A stretch of 64,000 nt of DNA, from the NCBI GenBank assembly GCA_963921795.1, contig OY997653.1:60938701-61002700 (forward strand), given 5' to 3'. Every line of letters begins with the position of its first letter. Within the stretch, counting starts at the first letter, position 1. Source of the DNA: Nannobrachium achirus (Eukaryota > Chordata > Actinopteri > Myctophiformes > Myctophidae). The notes under the pieces were generated by a model. The model did no database searches, was not told where the DNA came from, and saw only the letters and a program-made list of their open reading frames with translations. The position numbers and the translations under genes were made by a program. This document shows positions 1 through 33,663 of the stretch, piece by piece.

Positions 1-540
1 GAGTGAGTCCACCCGGCACCGCGGAGGGGAGAGCAGACAGAGAATTCCCTTGATCAAGATTTCACTCAAGTCAAATGTATCCATCATCATCCACACAAGT
101 AGGCTATGTTTATAATAATAAATAGCCTTGTGTCAGTTAAGTTATGTATCACTACCACCAGCCAGTCGTGCGCGCGAGTGGAGAGAGGCGCATTCGAGAG
201 AGCTGGCAGAGAGCGCTGATTAGGCTGGCAACGGGTCTGGAGGTGAAACAAAGCTATTCATATCACAACCCCATATTTTATGAGGGAATGTTATTTGGCG
301 ACTCCATCGTGCCCCCCCCTCCTCACCTCCACGTCCCACGTCCCCGCCACCCACTCGCGTTCGAAAAGCAAAAGCCAAAACATGTTTCCAAACAAGCCAT
401 AACCACAGCGTTTTGTCAACATTTTTGGAATGTTTGGATATGCTCTGATTGTTTCTGAAACAGTCATGCGTTTTAACGACAAGAGAATACTCTGATCTGC
501 TCTGGTGCCATCAGAGAGAATTTGAAAACCACCCATAAGC

Positions 541-1412
541 GTGTACCTCCGCACGCGTTACGCCCCCCCGGTGATGCTCCTTAACTCATTCTGTGCCAGA
601 TGCCAAAATGGCTCCAAGGTAGCTGTGCCGAGATTTTGTATGTTTTTCTTTACTATGCAATGAAAAAAAAAGATTTTTTTTTATATATTTTTTTCCCCCA
701 CAGAAACAGACACAGTTGTTGTGATTCAGTGGCAAAAAGAATTTTGGCAATCGGACAAATGGTTCCAGAGATAGAGCTGTTTGAATGAAAAAAAGTGTCC
801 ATCCACTAGAATGGACACGCATGAACACACATTTTCTCAATCAGCTAAATGAGGGAGCGAACACACAAACAGAGAAAAGCATCTCTCTGATCTCAGGTCA
901 TTTTGACATCTTTAGAAAAAAGAAAAAAAAAAATTTTTTTTTTCTTTTTTTCTATGTAAAAAACACAAAAACCGTCATAAGCCGTCATTGGCACACAGGG
1001 CTATTGGAAAAAAACGGTCATAAGCAGTCATTGGCACAGAATGAGTTAATGTCAGGTGAAAAGAAGATGGTGGCATGACGGATCGGGTATCGGAGGAGAC
1101 CCGTTGTTGTCTTCACCCTCCCAATGAGTACTATGGGGATTAGCAGGGATGGGTCTAGAGCATGGGGAATGGGGGAATTGGCTTAACTAAATTGGGTATA
1201 TGGAGGGGATAAAATGTTTTTTTTTATTGTCTTTCATGGGCAGGGTCTCTCTTCTTTGTACTAAATTTGTATGTACCGTGATGGCCTCAGGTCTCGTGCT
1301 AATTTGTACCAATGATTACTGTGATGGGAATGGGACTTGGGGTGTCATCAATATGTGTACCTGCCACATTATGACACTGTACTTTAATAAAAAAGATTTG
1401 AAAAGAAAGAAA
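541..1412 (+). mobile_element. 5'-truncated LINE-type retro-insertion with 17-bp target duplication
   Basis: The 17-mer GAAAACCACCCATAAGC occurs at 524-540 and again at 1413-1429, bracketing this segment. The right end is A-rich (TTTAATAAAAAAGATTTG followed by AAAG repeats), as expected for target-primed reverse transcription. A TTAA-ended MITE sits inside it at 582-1047. No reverse-transcriptase ORF remains. It lies in a mapre3 intron. Confidence 0.65.
582..1047. mobile_element. MITE with TTAACTCATTCTGTGCCA ends
   Basis: The left end TTAACTCATTCTGTGCCA is mirrored at the right end by TGGCACAGAATGAGTTAA. A TTAA target fits piggyBac-like or similar non-autonomous elements. A diverged relative lies at about 17375-17690 in tmem214 intron 4; it shares the internal stretch ACAGTTGTTGTGATTCAGTG in the opposite orientation. 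Short ORFs here are not genes. Confidence 0.6.
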
Positions 1413-1637
1413 GAAAACCACCCATAAGCAGATTATTGATAAAGTTTACTCAGAAACATCCATGGCCTGGCGGTTACACCCCACGACTGACAGATCCGCA
1501 GAGATCTGCACTCCGACAAGCACACTTTTCTAGTGTTCGACCTGCCGCTCCCTGTGTGTGTGTCTGTTCTACTGTTTTATGCTACAATGCTACTATTCTG
1601 TGTTTGTGTTTGTGTTATTGCCACTGTGTGTGTGTAG

Positions 1638-2491
1638 CTGTTGGATCTGAAGCTGACTGTAGACGGCCTGGAGAAGGAGAGAGATTTCTACTTTGGCAAA
1701 CTGAGAGATATTGAGCTGATCTGTCAGGAACATGAAAGTAGTGAAGTCGGCCCCATACTCAGCAAAATCCTGGACGTACTCTACGCCACAGAGGTAAAAC
1801 ACGTACATCTATACATGCATGCAACAAAAAAAAAGTCTCACTCAAAGTCTGTGCAATATTTATGTGCAATATTGTAAATCTTGTAATAACTCATTAGCAA
1901 TAATAGTTTGCGATATTGCTGAGGTAAATGTATAGAGCATCGTACAAGTAGCCAGTTCCAGTTATTTGTAAATGTCGTATACTGTATGTTAACATTTTCC
2001 CCAAAGTAACTTAAACATTATTGAACTTAGCTTTTTGTTCATTAATCAATCTTTTCTCCATTGACTGGCTAGACTTTACAAATGAATCCACGTCTTTAGA
2101 ATGCATTAAAGTAGTAGTGGTAGTGTAACTTTGATAAAGCAAATGATATTTACTATATTTGATTACCCATCTCATATCAAGCAAATTTAAGCACACAAAT
2201 GCAAGTTGAGTTGCATAGCGTTTTGAAATTAATGTCTTCTTTTAAAATCAAATAAACCATCATGCTTTGGAAAAATCATGCCAAGTATGGTGTGAATCAC
2301 ATTCAGTGGGCTAAACATGCAGAACTACCAGTTATGCTTCCTCTAAATGAACACTGGATTTGACTGTGTACATGATTGTCTCGTATCATGTAGTGACGTG
2401 ACACCTTGACCTTCCTTGGCAGGATGGCTTCGCACCGCCAGAAGATGAGGATGTTGAAGAGGGGGCCAAGGGAGACGAAGAGGAGTACTGA
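1638..2491 (+). CDS. mapre3: mapre3 (EB3), last two coding exons, partial at left edge
   Basis: Two exons are visible: 1638-1793 (52 codons, phase 0 to 0) and 2423-2491 ending in TGA. Both have AG acceptors, and the first has a GTAAAA donor. The first encodes the EB homology coiled coil, including LKLTVDGLEKERDFYFGKLR and ELICQEHES, which match vertebrate MAPRE3 more closely than MAPRE1 (LTVDGLEKE, QEHES). The last exon gives GFAPPEDEDVEEG and ends in the EEY tail recognised by CAP-Gly proteins. EB3 tracks growing microtubule plus ends: the coiled coil dimerises and the EB domain binds SxIP proteins. The calponin-homology half lies left of the window. Bases 1-1637 are intron containing a retro-insertion. 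The next gene, tmem214, is on the same strand. Assignment to mapre3 is recalled family knowledge, not a search. Confidence 0.93.
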
Positions 2492-3965
2492 GTACCTCTT
2501 ATTCTCTCCATCACCATCTCTCCACCTCCCCATCCCCTTCCTCCCTCCCTCCCTCCCTCCCTCTCAGTCTTCCTCGTCTCTCCCTCACCTGCTCATGATT
2601 GTCATCCCCCCCTTTCCTTTTATACACCTCTTTGGCTGTCCACATGCACTACAATATGACTTTGTCAACATAAACTCTAGTGGAGGACACCTAATCCAGA
2701 CCTGCCTGGACGGACCAGAGTTCGGCTATAACTCTATACTTAAAAATCCGTTTTGTGAGCGTTGGCCGTGGCCGTGCTAGTTCAGCCCGGCAAGGCTAAC
2801 CACCAAGCGCGCTTGTCTGTCTGAGATTAACGGCAATGGAGATGACAGGGTTCTTCCAGCACTGGCAAGCCGGACAGCCAACGGTGCTATCCAACTTTCT
2901 GTCTGTCTCATTCACCAGGATTCTCCCCAGTATCTTTTGACTAGAGGTGGTCCTTGGGTGACGTCAACAATTTTATCTATTCAATATCAATTGTAAAGTT
3001 GGCTGGTTCAAAATGTAGATTTTTGAGCGTACAGTGACATTGTTCTGCAGTTTGGGGAGAATCCTGCACAGAAACACATTGAACATATCTCATGATGATG
3101 ACACGTGAACTTTACAGGAAAGAGTTCAGCACACAACTGTGTCACATAAATAGTTATCATTCAGAGGTAACTACACTACTTCGTAAAGTATGTTGTTCTT
3201 AACCAAGTTGTCCCACCAGAGAGGATTAAGCTGCTCTGACTGCTTTTTTTTTTTTTACGAGACAGCATGATGTATTTATTTATTTATAGTTTTTCTTGTA
3301 TTAATCCGCTCTTTACATTTTCACTTTCTGAGATAAACAGGGCTTTGGTTTGGAGGAAATTGATGGTGTTGCACTAACTGTAGCAAAACAAACCAATTGA
3401 AACTATCCACAATGCCAACATGCAGTGACTGGCTGCAAGCCAGAAAGATACAGGAAGATGGTATTTTGTATTTTTACATTGTTTTAAATCCTACAGTTTT
3501 AATTTTTTATTTTGCATTGAGTGGCTTAATGGCAAAGAGAGACATCAGTGTAAAACGTGTGTAAAATTTATCAGAAAAGGCCAGAGAAATGTCAGTCTTT
3601 GTAGCTATATAAATGAACAAATGTAAAAAAAAAAAATGTAAGAAAAGAAAATGAGACTGGTGTTAATGAAATAATGTTTGTTTTCCTTCGAGTTTTAGCT
3701 GCTATCTCTATTTTTAAGTTGCCGTATTTAATTGACAGAGTTTTGATATGTTGCTTAGCGTTAAAACGCCACAGCGGCTGCCTAGGACGTAGTGGGTGGT
3801 GTGCTTTATTGTGATTGACAGCCAGGCTGGGCTGTTCGGGGCCGGTCGGGAGAGAACACGTCAACATCCATCCTCTCTCACTGTGTCGTCATGGCAGCCA
3901 TGTTATAAACCTGCATCGTTCAGAGTTGTTGCAGAGATTAAATAAAGGATTGGGGGTCTCAACTC
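2492..3965 (+). other. mapre3: mapre3 3' UTR with poly(A) signal
   Basis: About 1.45 kb follows the stop codon without any recognised coding exon. It starts with a CT-rich tract (about 2500-2600) and ends with AATAAA at 3941-3946, the first canonical signal in a good position. The 3' end near 3965 is inferred. No transposon was recognised inside it, which fits a transcribed region under some constraint. Confidence 0.6.
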
Positions 3966-4072
3966 TCAAGCCCAGTTGGAATGAAAGTTGTGTGCTCTTT
4001 TCTTCACGGAAGCAAGACTTAACTTCTCAGTGTGGTACTGCATTTTGCCTGGTTTTGTTATGCTAGACTCTG

Positions 4073-4545
4073 CAGGGGTGGGCAACGTTGATGATGGCGA
4101 GGGCCACTATATTTCCACCTTCACTCCAGAGGGCCACATTGCATATTGCTACGTCCAACTTTGTCATTCTAGTATCTCATACAAAAGAAGCAAAAATTGC
4201 TGATCTACAAGCTCAATTGGAGCTTGTAGATCGGCTATAATGTATTTTTATTTTTTAATTGGAATCCTGAAATGTATCATTTTGATTTAATTTCACATTT
4301 AGTTATATACTCATGTTAACTTTATGAACCTGAATACAAATACATTGGACATAAAAAAATACATTTTAATACTACTATACTATACGTCATTAAGCTACTA
4401 GTATAGACTGACGGAATTAAAACAGGTCATGTTTGGAATTGTAACAGCTGGAATCAATAATATATCAGTATTAAGGTATTAACCTGTGGGCTCCATTAAG
4501 TGAAGGTGAGGGCCGCATGTGGCCCCCGGGCTGCCAGTTGACCAT
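4073..4545. mobile_element. hAT-like non-autonomous element (CAGGGGTGGGCAAC end)
   Basis: The left end CAGGGGTGGGCAACGTTGAT is typical of vertebrate hAT elements. The right end (CTGCCAGTTGACCATG) is degenerate, so the boundary is approximate. It contains the recurrent palindrome GATCTACAAGCTC...GAGCTTGTAGATC at 4202-4232. Confidence 0.5.
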
Positions 4546-4691
4546 GTATGTGCTAGAGCAAGATCCTTTCCACTAACCTGTCCAATATGGTAGGTATGGC
4601 TACCTACCATATTGCCTACTATCCTGTTACCAAATAACTCATTCTACAAATCTGCGGCCATCTTAGTTTTCTTTTATACATTGTATACATG

Positions 4692-4974
4692 TACAGTATT
4701 TTCTGGACTATAAGGCGCACCTGACTATAAGGCGCACTGTCAATGAATGGTCTATTTTCAAACTGTTTTCATATATAAGGCGCACCTGACTATAAGGCGC
4801 ACATAATAGACGCTACCGTTGCGTTATGCATCCAACAGATGGAGCTGTGCTAAAGGGAATGTCAATGTCAATGAATGATCCATATATAAGGTGCACTGGA
4901 CTATAAGGCGCACTGTAGTTTTTTGAGAAAATTAAAGGCTTTTAAGTGCGCCTTATAGTCCGGAAAATACGGTA
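4692..4974. mobile_element. MITE with GGACTATAAGGCGCAC ends
   Basis: The left end TACAGTATTTTCTGGACTAT and right end ATAGTCCGGAAAATACGGTA are imperfect inverted repeats, and the ACTATAAGGCGCAC motif recurs internally at about 4722, 4790 and 4899. This element type is widespread in animal genomes. No coding capacity. Confidence 0.7.
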
Positions 4975-5080
4975 GGTCATATTCCTTGCAGTAGGGCCTA
5001 TTTTGCAATTTTTTGTTGGGGCTTCATTTTTAAGAAACCGACAGATTTTTCCCCATATACTGTTAAATTGGAAGAAATCA

Positions 5081-5361
5081 AATGGTAAATGGTGCATTTA
5101 TATAGCGCTTTTATCCAAGGCGCTTTACATAGATTGTGCATTACATTCACCCATTCACACACACATTCATACACTGGTGGCGGAGGAAACCATGCAAGGC
5201 ACCAACCAACCTACTCACTGGGAGCAATTAGGGGTTTCAGAGTCTTGCTCAAGGACCCTTCGACATTAACTCAGGGGGAGCCCGGGATTCGAACTGGGAA
5301 CTCTTTGAGAACCCTTCGTGCTCTAATAACAGTTTCTCTACCCCTGAGCTATGCCGCCCCC
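5081..5361 (-). mobile_element. tRNA-derived SINE
   Basis: Read on the minus strand, the segment starts at 5361 with a tRNA-like head: an A-box-like TAGCTCAGGGGTAG (about 5340-5353) and a B-box-like GTTCGAATCCC (about 5285-5295). The body continues to the 3' end near 5081, where the plus strand reads AAATGGTGCATTTATATAGC. CAAATG at both ends may be a short target duplication. This is a SINE, not a functional tRNA gene. Confidence 0.75.
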
Positions 5362-5396
5362 AAATGAAGCATTCGCTGCTTTACCACAAGGTTCCC

Positions 5397-5648
5397 TTTA
5401 CTGTGAAGATCTGGATCAGATCTGAGGGCACATACATACAGTATGCTGAGTTTGATTCAGAAGATGTGTGCTTTACTGTGAAGATCTGGATCAGATCTGA
5501 GGGCACATACATACAGTATGCTGAGTTTGATTCAGAAGATGTGTGCTTTACTGTGAAGATCTGGATCAGATCTGAGGGCACATGATATGATATGATATGA
5601 TATAGTACATACATACAGTATGCTGAGTTTGATTCAGAAGATGTGTGC
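5397..5648. repeat. 75-bp tandem minisatellite, about three copies
   Basis: TTTACTGTGAAGATCTGGAT starts at 5397, 5472 and 5547, a period of 75 bp. The third copy is interrupted by a short (TGATA)n expansion at about 5583-5604 before its tail resumes. Because 75 is a multiple of three, it produces spurious repetitive ORFs on both strands. Confidence 0.85.
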
Positions 5649-7236
5649 CAGCCAGACATAATTGCTTCATTTGTCCGGCAAGGCAGCCAACAGCGATCTA
5701 CACCCCTGGAAGGTGACCTCTTTCCCCCAGAGAAAACCTTGCAGTCCAACTCTAATTGGGCCATCAGGGCTGATGATGGAACCCTATAATGTAGGATTTC
5801 ATAGTCATTCTATTCCGTAACTAATAGAAAATTCCAATATCCTTTTTTTCCTCCCATTTCTTTTTCTCTGGTTGTTTTGGTTAGATCCAAAATGCCTGTC
5901 TTGTGTCCACCAATCTCTTTCAATAGGCAAAAAACTATGCTAGAGATGGAAATAGGACAGATTTCAGATTAGGCTTGAGACTGTAAATCAGGTCAAAATA
6001 TTCGATTTTTTCATTTTTTATTTAGATCGAAAAATGACTATCATTGTTCTGTTTGTCCACTCATCCAATTCAGATTGGATGAGTGGACTTTAATGAAATT
6101 ATTGACTTGAATTGTCCAATTGTATTTATTTTATTTTATCAGATATTTGTTTTCTGAAAATCTCAATATCTCATTCTACAAATACGTGTCTGCTCTAACA
6201 GATCACATCAGGAAATGAGTATATATTGGAAAGCATTGCAGAATGGGTATGAGCACCGTAAATCATAATATTCTTTTGATTATGGCTTATCGGAGTAGAA
6301 GAAAACAAGAGGTGGTGGGTGTGAATGGCATCATGTCCTCATCTCAGACACTAACATGGGATCCCTCAAGAGGGTATTTAGGTCCTTTTTGAATTAAATC
6401 TTAACTACAGTACATGAAGACATTCTAGACCGTTCCTTTTCAACTCTCCTAGTATCTCATAACAAATCAGAGGTATACAATTATGGAATACTTATGTTGT
6501 CCCTCCATCATTCAAAACAGAGTTGAAACTCTTTGTATCTACAGTACTGTAGGTGTCTTTGAAGTTCAGCCAAGGAATAGTTACTGATAGCCTACTATTA
6601 GACAATACCTTATCAAACCTAATCAAAGAGTAATATAAATTGCCAAAAAGCCATGCTAAAAATAGAATGCTCTTGAGATATTGGCAGGGGCTCTTGTTCG
6701 CCCAGATCTTTCTGATTATGCCTGTCTGCACTGCCTGGAACACTAGCATCCCCAAGTGCTGAAAATAATAAAAGAAACTCACAGAATAAATGTGTTATGT
6801 TGATCCAAAAATTCATTTTCATTATTATTATGTGGAAAGATATCAATTAAATTCAAAACAATGTATGTGAAGTAAGTTTCAGAGACAGATGCCTGATTGC
6901 CTGGTTCCAACTGTGCTTGAGAAAAGTTTCCATATCCCATTAAACCATCAATTCAACCTGGGAAAAGAAGACTATACTTTATATATATCAATAATTTATT
7001 TTTATTTTAACACATTTTTTTTTTATTTCGATTGATTGAATACTTTATGTTTATATGTTTGTATTAATTTGTGTTTATTAGGTTTGCAAAGGTTAACAAA
7101 AAGGATAAAGAACACAAAAGGCTTGTTTAAATTGGGGTCCATTTTTTCTCAGTTCATACATTTAAAAAATTCAAATAGTCCAATAAAATGACAAAAAAGG
7201 AAGTTTATAACGGTGCAGCATCACAGGGTGGTGTAG

Positions 7237-7244
7237 TGACGTCA
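7237..7244 (+). promoter_or_regulatory. Consensus cAMP-response-type element upstream of tmem214
   Basis: A perfect palindromic TGACGTCA lies about 200 bp before the tmem214 start codon, with an AT-rich CTTTTTAAACC about 45 bp further on. bZIP factors (CREB/ATF) bind this sequence. Function and transcription start are inferred from position only. Confidence 0.4.
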
Positions 7245-7444
7245 AGCCGACAAGAGGAGACGTGGCACGGGGAAGGCAACGGCTTTTTAAACCATCATCA
7301 CGGCACGCACGCAGTACGCACACACACACACACACACTGTGTTAACGTTCACCCAACACACACTGTAGGCTGGAGGAAGAAGCAGCAGCCACACACATAA
7401 CCAAACATCCATCCATATTCCCCTCCTTTAAAAAACGAACAAAA

Positions 7445-28964
<21,520 letters not shown>

Positions 28965-30765
28965 TCTAAGAGTACAGATGCTCATTGGTCTTACACACAA
29001 ACACACACACACACACATATACACACACACGTTCCACACACACACACACACACACCCGCCGGCCCAATGTGAGTCTGCCTTCGTCTCTAAGCCGTGACGG
29101 GACACCGATGTTCTCGAGTCGAAATAAGCAAGACTCCTAACAAAAACAAAGGACCTCTTTTGTCTTTTTTTTCTTTTTTTTTTTTGGGCAAACTTTTTAT
29201 CAATCCGCTTGTCATTTTATAGTTGTTTTCTTTTTCTACCAACATATTTTTGTCAGGGTTGGACACAGAGGTCTTCTCTCTCTGTCTCTCTCTCTTCTCT
29301 TCTCTCCTCTCCTCTGAGTTTTCTACTGCAAATTTCACCTGTGCTCTTTAAATTCCGGGTTATAGATGTATGTGAATTTATAGAGCGCTTTAGGTTTATA
29401 GATGATTTATAAAAGCATTTTTTTATTTATAAATAATTAAAACAAAATGTATTTCTGTGAAAACACGCTGAAGGGCAGCATAAAGACTTAAAGAATATAT
29501 CCCTCCCAGACTACTTAAAGCAGCTGCAGAGCCTCCTTTTTGTTTGGTCTGCACAACACTTGAGGGTGAGCCAAGTCTCCCCCAGCTTAACCCTAACCGA
29601 CCAGAAAGACTGATCGGATACAGTATGTTTGTCCGTGTGTGGTTGTTTGTGTTCGAGTCAGGTATGTGCAAAGCCTCCATCAAGCCACTTAAAGGACCCC
29701 CCCCCCCCCCCCCCCCAAGCGGACCATTAACAATGCAAAGCCTTCATGAGGCCGTGAAGAAATATGTTGAAGTATGGAGGAGGGGGGGTCACATCCGCTG
29801 GCCTGATTGACTCCCTCAGAAGATGATGGGGGGGGGGGGAGAAATAAACAAAACGGAGGCTGGACAGCCGACTGTTTGAGGACGGTCGAGGTGTCTCAGA
29901 AATAGGGCTGTCACGATTAATACATAATCGTTTAATCGCAATTATTTTGTCATAATCGTCATAATCGCTTACATGTTGAAAAATGTTCATATTTTCAAAC
30001 ATTTTAAAAATTAGTAGAAATAGCAGCTCGCTTGTAGATCGGCTATTTCCGCTATCGATGTTCTTTTTTTTAAGTATAACGTTGTAAAATATGTCAGTAA
30101 TTGATTGATAATTTTCAACTACAAAAAACACAATTAAATCGTTAATCGCAATTATTTCATTGTCAATTAATCGTCATGCAAAATGTCATTAATCGTGACA
30201 GCCCTAGGGAGGAATAAACAAAACGGTGGCTGGACAGCCACTGAGGACAATGGAGGTGTCTCAGAATGTGAGTGGAGAGGACTCCACCTTGCCCCCTACT
30301 GGTCATCCAGTCCCCTCTTCTGATCTCACTTCATCCCTGCTCTTCCTCCTCTTACCTGGAAGCCAGACTGAGCTGAAGAGAGGGGCACCGATGCTGTGGA
30401 TGATGACTACTACTGCTGCTGCTTCTTTATGGCTAATCTGGGCTTCATACTTGAAGGCTAGTTTGGATCTCTGTGTATAAATGTGTGTGCATGATGGATC
30501 TGCATGTTTGTTTTTGGTGATGGGGTAGTAATCAACCTCATGCCCGCCTCCACCTCGTATGCCACAGTGCGACAGTTTAGTTCCTTTTTGCCCCTCCTCC
30601 ACATGGCAGACCGTCTGCCACAGCAAACCTTTTCAGATCAGCTACATTTCCTGACCCCTTCCTGGTCAAAAAGAGATATGTTTGGACGGATACAGCAATC
30701 GTTAATTTGTTTTACGTTGTAATGTAAATGATTTATAATAAAGTATTCAACCCTGTTCAGTGCCT
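28965..30765 (+). other. tmem214: tmem214 3' UTR
   Basis: The first canonical AATAAA after the stop is at 30737-30742, apart from AATAAAC in a duplicated segment at about 29843 and 30213. The UTR holds CA/CT-rich tracts, a poly(C) run (29697-29716) and an AGGGCTGTCACGATTA element (about 29904-30206). The end near 30765 is inferred. Confidence 0.5.
29904..30206. mobile_element. AGGGCTGTCACGAT element, copy 2, in the tmem214 3' UTR
   Basis: Ends TAGGGCTGTCACGATTAAT and ATTAATCGTGACAGCCCTA are inverted repeats. It is flanked by two related UTR segments (about 29840-29902 and 30211-30268) sharing ATAAACAAAACGG and GAGGTGTCTCAGAA. Confidence 0.75.
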
Positions 30766-31185
30766 TGGAATCAATGTCATTATATTATCTGTGCTCCTAA
30801 TCTGTCACAATATGTCTGGAGTTTGACCCACCCACACATCTACTCAAAGAGCAATCAATAATAGAGCTTACTTCAAAACCTTAAGTGTAGTTTGTGCGAC
30901 ACCGCCACCTGGTGTCCAGAATAATAATAAACTATACTTTCAGTTACTGTACACAAATTTGCAATACTATTTTAAAGTACAAAAATGTAAATAACTTAAA
31001 TGTTTTTGTTTCCCTCTATATAGCATGTCACTTAATGACCATAAAGCGTTTAGCTCAAAGAATGTGGAAGTAGGACTAGTAGGATGCCAAAAGAAAAAGT
31101 GGTGGAATAAAGAGGCAACTAATGTGAGCTAAGTGACAATGATTAGAATGTGAAGAGAACAAAGGATAAGATAAAATGTGCACTG

Positions 31186-31367
<182 letters not shown>

Positions 31368-31529
31368 TCCCCTTTTAATCCAAATATGGAGATGACTGAT
31401 GCACAGATGACTGATGTCATACAGAGGCCCTCACCTACTCTGCAACAAGTAGAGGTGGAAAATACCCAAGTATTTACCATTTTCAGTCATTTTACTTGAC
31501 AATGCAGCAGCATACTGTAGTTAAAATCA

Positions 31530-32050
31530 CACCTGTGTGAGGTGAGCGGTGGTATCAACACAACATGCGTGCATAGGCCTGTCCTTGTATGGGCCGTTCT
31601 GTCTGTGACATCAGTTATCTCCATACATGGAGATCCGTGCTCATACACACATACACACAAAGCCAGACGTAGGAGTGGTTAGCACCACTCAGAAATCGCA
31701 CCCGTGCGAAGTCAGCGCATGGTATCAAAACCGACGCATCTCCTTGTATGGACCGTTCTGTCAGAGAGAGATCAGCTGTGGTGGTGAAGGCCTCTGCATA
31801 CCTTCTATGACGTTAGTCTCGTACTAGACATTATGGACATACACACAAAGCCAGACGTAGGAACGGTTAAAATTGCAGCAGCACCAGCGTGAAGTGAGCG
31901 GTATCAAACATGACACATGCATATATCCTTGAATGGGCCGTTCTGTCAGTGACATCAGCTGTGGTGATGTCACTCTCTTGTGTGTACCTTCTATGACATT
32001 AGTCGCATGCTCATACACACAAAGCCATACATAGGAGCAGTTAGCACCGC
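31530..32050. repeat. Three diverged direct repeats of about 160-190 bp
   Basis: Shared words recur in order: GAGGTGAGCGGT or GAAGTGAGCGGT, CCTTGTATGG, GGCCGTTCTGTC, then ACACAAAGCCAGACGTAGGA. A further single piece occurs at about 53060-53160 (GGGCCGTTCTGTC, AAAGCCAGACGTAGGAGCA), so the unit is dispersed. Identity unknown. Confidence 0.6.
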
Positions 32051-32673
32051 TCAAAAAGTGGATTATATTCTTGAGTGGTGTTAACTGCTCCTAAAGGTGA
32101 ATTTGCGCTTTTGCAGCCGACCCAGTCGTTTTACCTATTTTTAGGTCACGACCGATTTGTATGGGTCACGAGTGACGACTAAAGTCAAAATAAAAAAATA
32201 TAGATCTATATTTCAAAATGTTTTTTTAATATATATCTTTTTGAAATAATTTTACACACTTTAAAACAAACAAACAAATCTGAGAAATTCCATAAAAAAA
32301 TAATAAAAATAGAAAAGTAGTGAAAATAGTCGATCTACAAGATCGCAACATGGCGCGAAGCTTCACTATAGTTTGGTTCCCGCCGTCCGGGCAATCTTCT
32401 AATCTCTCTCTCTACTACTTGACTGTGACAGGTTGCTTGACCCGGTGACATTCCTAACACTGGGGGCCGGTGTCATCAAGTCCCAAGCCCAGTGGAGGTA
32501 TTTTATGACTTTTCAGCTGCCTGGAACAGGGACGTGCTGGCCATTGGGAAAAGCGGGACAACTCGCGAACGGCCGGTTCATTCCCGGCCGGTCCAGGCCG
32601 GCCATTAGGAAAAAAATCAAAATAAAATGTCGCCTTCGTTCCATTTTGGGGGCTGGGCGGCCAACAAAGTAAA

Positions 32674-32930
32674 TTGTCACTGTCGGGCAGAAACCTTGTA
32701 TCTCCAAGTTTCAAATTTGTAAATCTTTTCGCAAAGCAAAGCCCTGCTTCATCATACAAGGCCGTCGCACAAAAGTAGTGAAAACAGCAGATCTACAAGC
32801 ACACAACGCCTCGCGGTGCGAGGCGTTGTGTGCTTGTAGATCGGCTGTTTTCACTAGTTTAAATCATTTTTAAAATGATAAATACAAAACAACCGGTTTT
32901 GGACATAAAAGGTTTCCACCCGACAACAAC
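32674..32930. mobile_element. CACTGTCGGGCAGAAACC MITE
   Basis: Ends GTCACTGTCGGGCAGAAACC and AAGGTTTCCACCCGACAAC are inverted repeats. The recurrent palindrome is at 32790-32842. Copies: about 27940-28150 (inside a hAT element), 47387-47660, and a remnant near 9590. Confidence 0.75.
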
Positions 32931-33333
32931 AAAATATAACTCATGTAATTGGCCCACTGGTAGGAACAGAGGCAATAATAGATCCTTCTCTGTTCCTTCC
33001 AGCTGTCAGACCGGCCTCATAATCAGCAGCTGCTCTGTTCCTCTTTCCACAGGGAACTGCTGTATTCTTCTGTGAACACTGAAAATAGCCTCTCATTCTC
33101 AGATATGAATTCACAAAATGTGGGGAGAATGGCCCAAAACAAAATCACAAAATGATTGGTCTGTTTTGGATGATTTAGCTGCAGACAAAGCACAGACATA
33201 GCCTGGTTAATAAACCAGACTGCACAACACCACCCCCTGTTGGTAGTGGTGGTGTTGAACGAAGTGTGTGATAGAGTCTGACGCTTGCAGTCAGGCTAGC
33301 ACAGACAGGCCCTCTTCTCCCTCCAGATTGGCC

Positions 33334-33546
33334 CTAGCTCCCCGTCTCCATCTTGTAACCGTGTTTTTCCAGCTCTGCTCTGAGTTGACTGGAGAAGTCA
33401 TCCTCTACGTTGTCATCGTCCCAGTTGTCCTCCCACACGTGAGCGTCTTCATCTTCGTCCAGCCCTGTCCAGTCCTCAACCGGGAATTCATCAAACTCAT
33501 CGTCCTCCTCCAATCCCAGATCTACAGGCTGCTTCTTATCTGTCAT
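33334..33546 (-). CDS. sem1: sem1/DSS1-like intronless gene (probable retrogene)
   Basis: A 70-aa ORF starts with [18 protein letters not shown] and ends [10 protein letters not shown]. It carries the two acidic/aromatic blocks of SEM1 (DSS1): [19 protein letters not shown] and [14 protein letters not shown]1 is an intrinsically disordered subunit of the 26S proteasome lid that also binds BRCA2 and TREX-2. Compared with the recalled vertebrate protein, one Leu of LGLLEEDD is missing and a Gly is inserted before the last Ser. Vertebrate sem1 is normally split by introns; this copy is not, so a retrocopy is likely. No poly(A) tail or target duplication remains, so it is old. The frame is intact and A is at -3. 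I rejected an extension of ten codons because it begins with GTG. Confidence 0.82.
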   Translation of the reverse strand: MTDKKQPVDLGLEEDDEFDEFPVEDWTGLDEDEDAHVWEDNWDDDNVEDDFSSQLRAELEKHGYKMETGS

Positions 33547-33663
33547 CCTGACCTTTTCTTCTGCTTTTTCTGGCACAAATAACTAGCTTACCAAGAAAGC
33601 AATCGATGAATAAAGGATATCGATTTAACAAGCTCAACAATGGAGAAATGATGCAGGTCGGGG

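Larger units (their letters stand above)
3966..7187. other. mapre3-tmem214 intergenic region
   Basis: No gene recognised. It holds a hAT-like remnant (about 4073-4545), an ACTATAAGG MITE (4692-4974), a SINE (5081-5361) and a minisatellite (5397-5648). From about 5650 to 7187 I see AT-rich unique-looking sequence with short ORFs only. Confidence 0.6.

Noticed and set aside
5285-5361. Possible tRNA gene on the minus strand
   Set aside because: A and B boxes are present, but the sequence is fused to a long non-tRNA body; it is a SINE head.
33547-33576. Ten-codon N-terminal extension of the sem1-like ORF
   Set aside because: It starts with GTG, which is not a normal vertebrate start; the ATG at 33546 aligns with the family start.
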